DNA from: SAR202 cluster bacterium Io17-Chloro-G6
Lineage (GTDB): Bacteria > Chloroflexota > Dehalococcoidia > UBA3495
Assembly (NCBI GenBank): GCA_002816585.1
Contig: MUCT01000030.1
Coordinates: forward strand, 1 to 11,421
Length of the DNA stretch: 11,421 nucleotides
Reading direction: 5' to 3'
Part shown: in pieces, positions 1 through 5,826 of the stretch
Numbering within the stretch: position 1 is the stretch's first letter
Layout: each line of letters begins with the position of its first letter
Position numbers and translations under genes: made by a program
Notes under the pieces: generated by a model
Told to the model about the DNA's origin: nothing
The model's database searches: none
Seen by the model: only the letters and a program-made list of their open reading frames with translations

Positions 1-94
1 ACCGCTTTCTAGAATCCGTGCCGCTCTGAGTTCCCTCTGGATCGCTTATCCCCCGGCCTTCCCCATTTGCCAGGAAACTCCGGGATGACTCATG

Positions 95-1045
95 TTACTT
101 GAAGAGGTCGCCTACGGACTGGCCTTTGTGGATGCGGTAGATGGCCTCACCCAACAGCGGCGCAACGGAAAGGACAGTAAATTTGCCGTTCCGTTTTTCC
201 GCCGACATGGGTATGGTGTCTGCCACCACGACCTCTTTGAATTGGCTATTGGCCATCATCTCGGGGGCGTTTCGCGAGAGCACCGGATGGGTCACACAGC
301 AGTAGACCTCTTTCACGCCCTGTTCTGACAGCGCCTTGGCGGCGTTGACGATGGTGCCGCCGGTGTCAATCTCATCGTCGAAGGTCAGAGCAATCTTGCC
401 CTCAACGTCGCCAATAACGTTCATGGTTTCGTTCTTATCGTCGTTGCCAACCCGGCGCTTCTCGATGATGGCGAGGGGGGCCCCAAGGCGCTCGGCCATA
501 TCACGGGCTTTCTTGCTGATGCCAATGTCGACGGCCACCACAACCAGGTCTTGGAGTTCTTTGGCGGCAAAATAATCACCCATGATGGGCAGGGTGGTCA
601 GTTCATCGACGGGGATATTGAAGAACCCTTGGATCTGTCCGGCGTGCAGGTCCACGGTCAACAATCGGTCGGCACCGGCCGCGGTGAGCAGATCGGCCAC
701 CAAACGGGCGGTTATTGGAACCCGTGGTTGGTCCTTTTTGTCGGTGCGCCCGTAGCCATAATAGGGGACCACGGCGGTGATTCGTCCCGCGGACGCCCGT
801 TTGCAGGCGTCGATCATGATCAACAATTCCATCAGGTTGTCGTTGACCGGGTAGCAAGTGGGTTGGACGACGAAAACATCGCGCTGACGGATATTTTCGT
901 GGATCCGCACGAATGTGTTGTCGTTGGAGAATTTGAAAACGTCGGCTTGGCCCAGGGGAATATCCAGGTAGTCACATACAGACTGGGCTAGTTCTGGGTG
1001 CCCGTTACCGGTGAAGACCTTGAGTTCGTCGAGGATCGGGTTCAT
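95..1045 (-). CDS. prs: Ribose-phosphate pyrophosphokinase (PRPP synthetase)
   Basis: Transfers pyrophosphate from ATP to ribose 5-phosphate to give PRPP, the cytosolic precursor for purines, pyrimidines, histidine, tryptophan and NAD. The 316 residues match the usual length of about 315. Visible motifs are PVNDNLMELLIMIDA (66-80), the catalytic region PYYGYGRTDKKDQPRVPI (94-111), DLHAGQIQGFF (132-142, with the conserved His), IIEKRR (194-199, catalytic Lys and Arg) and the PRPP loop DDEIDTGGTI (223-232). Two segments are unusual. The FSDGE stretch of classical class I enzymes reads FSNDN (39-43), and the usual SPDxGG segment reads AVDIGISKKAR (171-181). I recall this variant from Chloroflexota-type enzymes. 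The ATG has a good Shine-Dalgarno (GAGGG on the minus strand, positions 1052-1056, 6 nt spacing). It also overlaps the TAA that once ended an upstream crotonase frame, which suggests ancestral translational coupling. Confidence 0.96.
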   Translation of the reverse strand: MNPILDELKVFTGNGHPELAQSVCDYLDIPLGQADVFKFSNDNTFVRIHENIRQRDVFVVQPTCYPVNDNLMELLIMIDACKRASAGRITAVVPYYGYGRTDKKDQPRVPITARLVADLLTAAGADRLLTVDLHAGQIQGFFNIPVDELTTLPIMGDYFAAKELQDLVVVAVDIGISKKARDMAERLGAPLAIIEKRRVGNDDKNETMNVIGDVEGKIALTFDDEIDTGGTIVNAAKALSEQGVKEVYCCVTHPVLSRNAPEMMANSQFKEVVVADTIPMSAEKRNGKFTVLSVAPLLGEAIYRIHKGQSVGDLFK

Positions 1046-1305
1046 TAGCGGCCCTCGTAATGCGGTTTTCTTGATTCCTTGATCGCCTGGGCGCCCTCCT
1101 AGTGGTCATGGGAGGTCAGAGTAATTGTCTCTGCCGCCGCCGCCATCTTCAAGCCCGTTTCTAGGTCAAACTCCAGGCCTTTATAGAGCATGAGCTTGGA
1201 TAGGCGAATGGCGATGCGCGGTCCGGTGGCGATCTTCCGCGCCATCTCCATTGGAGTGGACTCCAACTCCTCCTCTTCGGGAATTACGTGTTGATAGTCA
1301 GGCAT
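1045..1305 (-). pseudogene. Enoyl-CoA hydratase/isomerase C-terminal remnant with premature TAG
   Basis: An ATG at 1305 opens a 68-codon frame that ends in TAG at 1099-1101. Its sequence reads like the C-terminal fifth of a crotonase: HVIPEEEELES, then ARKIATGPRIAIRLSK, then LYKGLEFDLETGLKMAAAAE and LTSHDH. Full-length family members have about 260 residues, so the core with the oxyanion-hole and acid/base residues is missing. Upstream of the ATG the same frame meets a stop at 1339-1341. Past the TAG the frame still matches the family's C-terminus (EGAQAIKESRKPHYEGR). It then ends in TAA at 1045-1047, overlapping the prs ATG as TAATG. The TAG sits where the family often has Lys, so AAG to TAG is the likely change. 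I read this as a decayed gene once coupled to prs. The alternatives are a short expressed peptide or a sequencing error at the TAG. The truncation rules out enzyme activity. Confidence 0.75.
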
Positions 1306-1337
1306 GGTTCTACCAGGAACAAGCTGGAGCAGGAGCG

Positions 1338-1366
1338 ATTATAGCATAGGCTCTGAAGCTGGAAAA
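1338..1366 (-). promoter_or_regulatory. Candidate sigma70-type promoter upstream of the crotonase remnant and prs
   Basis: The minus strand carries a perfect TATAAT at 1343-1338. The -35 position at 17 bp spacing reads TTTTCC (1366-1361), which is weak. Transcription would start near 1330, about 25 nt before the ATG at 1305, and would run on into prs. No other convincing promoter is visible between the remnant and prs, so this may now be the prs promoter. Confidence 0.45.
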
Positions 1367-1399
1367 GCCGAAATTAGCGGATTCCGGCCAGGCTGGGAG

Positions 1400-1425
1400 G
1401 CGTATGAAAAAATAGTCCCATACGC
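1400..1425. repeat. Inverted repeat in the divergent intergenic region upstream of ispH
   Basis: GCGTATG (1400-1406) and CATACGC (1419-1425) form a perfect 7-bp inverted repeat around an A-rich 12-nt centre. A TATGAT sequence, a possible -10 box for ispH, follows directly at 1426-1431. The pair lies between the remnant/prs unit and ispH. It could be an operator or an RNA hairpin; the sequence does not decide which. The rest of the 1306-1520 gap shows only the TATAAT noted separately and the ispH ribosome binding site. Confidence 0.35.
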
Positions 1426-1520
1426 TATGATTATTTTGATCTCGATCGTTGGTAATTTCATCACGTTTGATGCCGGGTGCGGACTTAGTCCGTAACTGGT
1501 TGGATATGGGAGGATAGACC

Positions 1521-2420
1521 TTGGAGGTCCTACTCAGTTCGCCCAGAGGATTTTGCGCCGGTGTGGTGCGGGCCATCGATGTGGTCGATATCTGTCTCAG
1601 GAAATATGGGCCGCCGGTCTACGTAAAGCACCAGATCGTCCATAACCCCTACGTGGTCAATGAACTTGAGCGCCGTGGCGCGATCACCGTTGAAGAAGTA
1701 GAAGAGGTTCCCGAGGGTTCAATGGTGGTGTTTTCCGCCCACGGCTCTCCGCCCGAGGATTTTGTGAAGGCAAAGGCGAGGAAGTTAACAGTCGTCGACG
1801 CCGTTTGCCCGTTGGTTACCAAGGTGCACAACGAGGCCAAGAAATACAACCGCGAGGGCAAGAAGGTGGTCTTGGTAGGACACCGGGGTCATCAGGAGGT
1901 CCGGGGCACGATGGGCCAGGTGGAAATGACCCTGATAGACGACACATCCCAGGCGGAGCTCTCCGACTGGGATGCCGGCCAAGAGGTGGCCGTGCTCACC
2001 CAAACCACTCTTTCGGTGGGCGACACTGCCCAAGCTATCGACGCCATTAGGGAAAAATTTCCAGAAGCCGTGGTCCGCAACGACATCTGTTATGCCACCA
2101 CCAACCGGCAGGACGCGGTCAAAAAGATGGCCGGCAACGTTGACCTGGTGTTGGTCATTGGAGCGCAGAACAGTTCCAATTGCAACCGGCTAAGGGAGGT
2201 GGCCGAGTCTTTGGGCGTGCCGTCTTACCTGATCAACGGCCCAGCCGAGATAGAGCCGTCGTGGCTGGCCGGCAAGGAAAGGGTTGGCATCACCTCCGGC
2301 GCGTCAACCCCTGAGGTGCTTGTGGAGAGCGTGATAGAAAGATTGGCGCCGGATAAGGTGACCATGGTTTCTGGGGTAGAAGAAGACGTGACGTTTAGCC
2401 TACCCAAGCAACTCCGCTAG
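1521..2420 (+). CDS. ispH: 4-hydroxy-3-methylbut-2-enyl diphosphate reductase
   Basis: Last enzyme of the MEP pathway: it reduces HMBPP to IPP and DMAPP in the cytosol using a [4Fe-4S] cluster. The cluster cysteines are C12 (in RGFCAGV), C96 (DAVCPLV) and C190 (NDICYATTNRQ). Substrate-binding and proton-relay residues are visible: H41 (VHNPYV), H74 (SAHGSPP), and H124 and E126 (GHRGHQEVRGTMGQ), which fall at the same numbers as in the E. coli enzyme. The NSSNCNRL (217-224) and TSGASTPE (258-265) motifs are also present. The length of 299 residues is normal for a stand-alone IspH. The start is TTG, supported by GGAGG at 1509-1513 with 7 nt spacing and by the family N-terminus that follows at once. 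The next gene begins 37 bp downstream on the same strand, so co-transcription is likely. Confidence 0.97.
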   Translation: MEVLLSSPRGFCAGVVRAIDVVDICLRKYGPPVYVKHQIVHNPYVVNELERRGAITVEEVEEVPEGSMVVFSAHGSPPEDFVKAKARKLTVVDAVCPLVTKVHNEAKKYNREGKKVVLVGHRGHQEVRGTMGQVEMTLIDDTSQAELSDWDAGQEVAVLTQTTLSVGDTAQAIDAIREKFPEAVVRNDICYATTNRQDAVKKMAGNVDLVLVIGAQNSSNCNRLREVAESLGVPSYLINGPAEIEPSWLAGKERVGITSGASTPEVLVESVIERLAPDKVTMVSGVEEDVTFSLPKQLR

Positions 2421-2457
2421 CCATGCCCATTTCCCGGTCTACCTGCGCCGTAAATTG

Positions 2458-3498
2458 ATGACCGAGAACCAAGGGCCACCGGAAGAAGACGGGTCTGCCC
2501 CACAATCTATATTGCGGCGGGTATTGTCTCTGCCGGCAATCGTCTCTCTGGTGTTGGCGGCCCTCTTCCTGGTTTTTATCATCACCCGTTTCGACGTTGA
2601 CCTGGGCGATACCTGGGACTCGGTCAAGAATTCCAACCCCTGGTATCTGGGCCTGGCCTTCATAGTCCACTACACCACCTTCTTTTTCCGGGGAGCTCGC
2701 TGGCGGCTGTTATTGCAAAATGCCGCCGCTCCTGGCGTCGCCGTACCGGGAGTGTTCTACTGCAGTCAACTGGTGTTGCTGGGTTGGTTCGCCAATTCAA
2801 TGGGCTGGCTCCGGCTGGGAGATGCCTACCGCGCCTACCTCTATCGGGACGAGCAGAACGGGTCATTCTCCCGCACGATCGGGACCATCTTGGCCGAACG
2901 GGCCCTGGATACGGTGTTGGTGGTGGTGTTGCTGATGGCGGCCGCGCCATTCCTGCTGGACAGCGGCGACAGAGTGACTTGGTTAGTGTTGGCGGTGGCC
3001 GTGTCAATGGTTGTCGGACTGGCCCTGGTGCTGGTGGCGATGACCTGGGCTAGAGGTCTGTTGTTGCGAATGCTGCCCGCCTGGATGGGCGTTCGGTACG
3101 AGCGGTTTCATGAGGGGACGATGGGCAGTTTTCAACGGTTGCCCACGGCCACGGTTTGGGGCATGCTGGGTTGGGCGGCGGAGATTGGGCGGATGTATCT
3201 GGTGGTGCAGGCTTTGGGCTTTGATATCGGCTTCGCCTTGGTGGTATTTCTTACCCTCGCCAATTCGCTGCTCACATTGGTTCCCACGCCGGGGGGAGTT
3301 GGAGCCGTAGAATGGGGAGTTGGAGGCCTGGCGGTGCGGCTTTCCAGTCTGACGGCCAACGCCGCCGCTGCTTTGGTGCTGATCGACAGGGCCATAACCT
3401 ACATCAGCGTGATTGTCTTGGGTGCGGCCCTATTCTTGGTGCGTCAGACCGTTCGGCGACCCCAATTGGGCGACCCGGGCCCGGCCGAAAACCACTGA
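2458..3498 (+). CDS. Flippase-like polytopic membrane protein (UPF0104 / LPG-synthase TM domain family)
   Basis: An integral membrane protein of 346 residues with about eight hydrophobic segments, roughly at 25-43, 62-77, 98-115, 151-168, 173-197, 233-254, 257-276 and 302-328. Family signatures are FRGARWRLLL (77-86), LRLGDAYRAYL (118-128), LAERALDTVL (145-154, the ER..D motif) and the late PTPGGVGAVEWG (276-287). The family includes the membrane part of lysylphosphatidylglycerol synthase and YbhN/AglD-like proteins, which are linked to lipid or polyprenyl-carrier handling. There is no C-terminal aminoacyl-transfer domain, so lysyl-PG synthesis is not indicated. An isoprenoid-carrier or glycolipid role next to ispH is attractive but inferred. 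The ATG at 2458 is preceded in frame by a TTG at 2455. Neither has a clear Shine-Dalgarno, so the start is uncertain by one codon. Confidence 0.85.
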   Translation: MTENQGPPEEDGSAPQSILRRVLSLPAIVSLVLAALFLVFIITRFDVDLGDTWDSVKNSNPWYLGLAFIVHYTTFFFRGARWRLLLQNAAAPGVAVPGVFYCSQLVLLGWFANSMGWLRLGDAYRAYLYRDEQNGSFSRTIGTILAERALDTVLVVVLLMAAAPFLLDSGDRVTWLVLAVAVSMVVGLALVLVAMTWARGLLLRMLPAWMGVRYERFHEGTMGSFQRLPTATVWGMLGWAAEIGRMYLVVQALGFDIGFALVVFLTLANSLLTLVPTPGGVGAVEWGVGGLAVRLSSLTANAAAALVLIDRAITYISVIVLGAALFLVRQTVRRPQLGDPGPAENH

Positions 3499-3558
3499 AG
3501 CAGCCCTATTAGGGGAGCCTATGCGTGGACTCCACAAACACGGAGATGCAGCTGAAGC

Positions 3559-3930
3559 ATGCTTTACACCGCCAGTTTCTACCACCGGGAGCATTGGCAT
3601 GGGACTCCCTACCGGATCTCCAGAGCGCATCCACGAGGCCAGAAGACCGCCTGGGAAGTGCAGCCCTTCCTATACCCCTCTCGTCAGTTGCTGACCGAAT
3701 ACCGGGAAGGGGCTTTGGACTTCGCCGGATTGACTGAGCGATACCGCGAAGAGCTTCAAACCAACTACAACTGGGAAGCGGAATTCCAGGACTGGCTGAG
3801 TTCGCTGAATTCGGAAGAAGACTACACACTATTGTGCTTTGAGCCGGAGGGAGAGCCCTGTCACCGGAGAGTGGCGGCGGCGTGGCTGCTGGAGAGATTG
3901 CCAGAGTTACAGTTGGGGCAGATGAGGTAG
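3559..3930 (+). CDS. DUF488 family protein
   Basis: A small soluble protein of 123 residues with the DUF488 layout. It opens with LYTASFYHREHWHG and RISRAHPRG (2-27), continues with LTERYREEL (58-66), and ends with the conserved hydrophobic strand plus cysteine motif LLCFEPEGEPCHRRV (91-105). The function of the family is not established. The conserved Cys-His-Arg (101-103) and the surrounding pattern suggest a binding or catalytic site. The ATG at 3559 has GGAG at 3541-3545 upstream with somewhat long spacing, and the family N-terminus begins right at this Met. The gene lies 60 bp after the flippase-like gene on the same strand and converges with gpsA, with 23 bp between the two stops. Confidence 0.8.
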   Translation: MLYTASFYHREHWHGTPYRISRAHPRGQKTAWEVQPFLYPSRQLLTEYREGALDFAGLTERYREELQTNYNWEAEFQDWLSSLNSEEDYTLLCFEPEGEPCHRRVAAAWLLERLPELQLGQMR

Positions 3931-3958
3931 ATAACTGCTCTGAGGTATCAGGTCTACC
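3926..3958. repeat. Inverted repeat enclosing two convergent stop codons
   Basis: GGTAGA (3926-3931) and TCTACC (3953-3958) are perfect complements. Each contains a stop codon: the DUF488 TAG at 3928-3930 and the gpsA TAG at 3956-3954 on the minus strand. A GATA/TATC pair lies inside. There is no T-run on either side, so this is at best a weak bidirectional transcript-end structure. The similarity of the two gene ends may be chance. Confidence 0.25.
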
Positions 3959-4979
3959 ATTCGGACCGCGCTGGCCTCCCCATCAACTCGGCCATGGCCT
4001 TCTTGGGTGAGAGACCTTCGAACAAAACCCGCGAAGCCATCTCGGCTATGGGCATCTCCACACCCAGTTCTTTAGCCAAGACCAAAGCCGCTTGGGTGGC
4101 ATTCACTCCCTCGGCGACGTTGTCCATGGATTCGCGTATCTCCGGCCAGGAGCGCCCTTTGGCCAATTCCTCACCCACGTACCGGTTGCGGCTGAGACGG
4201 CTGGAGCAGGTGGCAACCACATCTCCCAGTCCCGCCAGCCCGGCGAAGGTCATGGGGTCGGCACCGGCGGCGATGCCCAGGCGGGTCATTTCGGCTAGCC
4301 CCCGGGTGATGAAGGCCGCTTTTGCATTCTCGCCGGCGTCCATTCCATCGCCCATGCCGGCGCCCAGCGCTACGATGTTCTTTAAGGCCCCAGCCAGTTC
4401 AGTGCCCAGCACGTCGCCGCTGGTGTAGACTCGAAAATTTCCCGACATGAGGGCATTCTGCGCCGTTTCGGCGGCGTCCGAGTCTCGGCCGGCAATGACC
4501 GTCGAGGCTGGTTTGCTCCCTGCGATTTCCTTTGCCAGATTTGGACCCGAAAGGACGCAGATACCAGAGTGGAATCCGGAAGGCAGTTCATCTTCTAGGA
4601 CCTGGCTCATTCTGCGGGCCGTGGGCAGCTCCAGGCCCTTGGTGGCGCTTAGGACGATGGTTCCCGCTTGGAGATGAGGCTTTATCCGCCGCACGTTCTC
4701 CCGCAAGCGGTCCGAGGGCACCGCGATCACAACCAAGTCGGCTTTCCGCAGGGCAGATTCGGCTTGGCTGGTTACGCTCAGGCAATCGGGAAAGGGGGTA
4801 TCGGGGAGAAACCTGGAGTTACGCCGTTGGGAATCCAGGACCTGGGCTTCAGCCTCGGTCCGGGTCAGAAGGACAGCTGGGACGTTATTCTGGGCCAATA
4901 GGATGCCCAGAGTTGTCCCCCAAGTTGTGGCCCCGATGATCGCCGCTTTGTCGCTCAATAAATGACCACTAAAAATCAC
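3954..4979 (-). CDS. gpsA: Glycerol-3-phosphate dehydrogenase [NAD(P)+]
   Basis: Reduces dihydroxyacetone phosphate to sn-glycerol 3-phosphate in the cytosol, supplying the backbone for phospholipids. It contains an N-terminal Rossmann fold with IIGATTWGTTLG (14-25), ATKGLE (112-117), SGPNLAKEIA (144-153), ALKNIVALGAGMGDG (198-212, with the catalytic Lys at 200) and GLAGLGDVVATC plus SRNRYVGE (247-270). The length of 341 is usual. The dinucleotide loop lacks the canonical GxGSWG and reads GATTWG, and the SGPS motif is SGPN. The listed start is GTG at 4979. A TTG at 4958 would give MSDKAAIIGA, closer to the family N-terminus, and has a weak AGTGG upstream, so it may be the true start. The gene is last in an argF-der-plsY-gpsA row, and its product is the substrate of PlsY. 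Confidence 0.95.
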   Translation of the reverse strand: MIFSGHLLSDKAAIIGATTWGTTLGILLAQNNVPAVLLTRTEAEAQVLDSQRRNSRFLPDTPFPDCLSVTSQAESALRKADLVVIAVPSDRLRENVRRIKPHLQAGTIVLSATKGLELPTARRMSQVLEDELPSGFHSGICVLSGPNLAKEIAGSKPASTVIAGRDSDAAETAQNALMSGNFRVYTSGDVLGTELAGALKNIVALGAGMGDGMDAGENAKAAFITRGLAEMTRLGIAAGADPMTFAGLAGLGDVVATCSSRLSRNRYVGEELAKGRSWPEIRESMDNVAEGVNATQAALVLAKELGVEMPIAEMASRVLFEGLSPKKAMAELMGRPARSEW

Positions 4980-5053
4980 AACTGAGAAGGTGTTTATACC
5001 TATCCAAGGACTGAATGAGTCTAGTTTATGGAGAATTGCCCGAGGAGTCCAGG

Positions 5054-5070
5054 CTGCCGGGGCCCGGCAG
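5054..5070 (-). repeat. GC-rich hairpin between plsY and gpsA
   Basis: CTGCCGGG (5054-5061) and CCCGGCAG (5063-5070) form a perfect inverted repeat with one central base. In RNA this would be a 7-bp stem with a 3-nt loop. It lies 9 bases after the plsY stop, in the 99-bp gap before gpsA. No T-run follows on the minus strand, so it is not a standard intrinsic terminator. It may lower or protect parts of the shared mRNA. Confidence 0.5.
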
Positions 5071-5078
5071 TGGGGAGT

Positions 5079-5798
5079 TTACTCGACTTTGGTGGCTTGC
5101 TGGCCGATACGGCGTTCGCTGCCCCGGCGGATGCGCTGGATGTTGTCCCGGTGCTGCCAAATAATCATGGCGCAGGCGATGAACCCATAGACCATATAGG
5201 TGTCGGAGTGCACATCGGCCAGCGCAAGACCCAAGACGGATAATGCGCCAATCATCACACCGATCACGGAGCCCAGGGAGATGTATCTGCTCAACCCTAC
5301 GACGGCCAAGAATGTGGCGGTGGCCAGTATCGCCGGCAACGGGGCCATTATCACCAGCCCTCCCAGGGCGGTTAGTATGCCTCGGCCTCCCTTGAACTGG
5401 AGGAACACCGGCCAGTTGTGGCCCACCAACACGATCAGTGCGGCCGCGACTTCAGCGGCCGTTGTGCCGATCACGGCCCGGGCGATAACCACCGCAATGA
5501 CGCCTTTTGCTATGTCCAGGGTCAGGACCACGGCGGCGGCCTTGGCTCCTCCTGTTCGCAGGACGTTGGACATGCCGGTGCGTCCGCTCCCGTACTCCCG
5601 GACGTCCACGCCCATTCTCCACTGGAGCAGCATATAGCCCCAGGAGATGGACCCCAGCAGGTAGGCTAGCGGTAATACCGCAGCGTACTGGGCCGCCTCC
5701 GGCCGGCCGTCCATAGTTAGCGGGACCACGACCACACCTGCGATGATGAAAGGTATGGCTACAGCCTGGATGATGATTGATGTGGGAGGTCGTTTCAT
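5079..5798 (-). CDS. plsY: Glycerol-3-phosphate acyltransferase PlsY
   Basis: A membrane acyltransferase that uses acyl-phosphate to acylate sn-glycerol 3-phosphate, giving lysophosphatidate. From the ATG at 5798 it has 239 residues. It has multiple hydrophobic helices and the PlsY signatures: LLGSISWGY (47-55), GSGRTGMSNVLRTGG (70-84), GHNWPVFLQFKGGRG (126-140), SLGSV (174-178) and a C-terminal WQHRDNIQRIRRG (214-226). The second motif departs from the common GSGNxGATN, with Arg-Thr-Gly-Met-Ser in place of Asn-x-Gly-Ala-Thr. About 35 residues with an extra hydrophobic stretch precede the usual N-terminus. The open frame extends to 5846 inside the end of der, but the ATG at 5798 (28 bp after the der stop) is the better start. 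No clear Shine-Dalgarno is seen. Confidence 0.93.
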   Translation of the reverse strand: MKRPPTSIIIQAVAIPFIIAGVVVVPLTMDGRPEAAQYAAVLPLAYLLGSISWGYMLLQWRMGVDVREYGSGRTGMSNVLRTGGAKAAAVVLTLDIAKGVIAVVIARAVIGTTAAEVAAALIVLVGHNWPVFLQFKGGRGILTALGGLVIMAPLPAILATATFLAVVGLSRYISLGSVIGVMIGALSVLGLALADVHSDTYMVYGFIACAMIIWQHRDNIQRIRRGSERRIGQQATKVE

Positions 5799-5826
5799 AG
5801 GGAACTGGTTGCACGAACCAGAGTGT

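Noticed and set aside
1..94. Searched for a terminator or tRNA downstream of prs
   Set aside because: No hairpin with a T-run on the minus strand and no tRNA cloverleaf could be supported.
551..991. 146-codon plus-strand frame inside prs, and similar long antisense frames in ispH, gpsA, der and argF
   Set aside because: These are shadows of high-GC coding sequence; the opposite strand carries the clear family motifs.
2423..2458. An 11-codon ORF whose TGA overlaps the ATG of the flippase-like gene (TGATG)
   Set aside because: It has no ribosome binding site and no recognisable peptide; the overlap may be chance, so I did not call a leader peptide.
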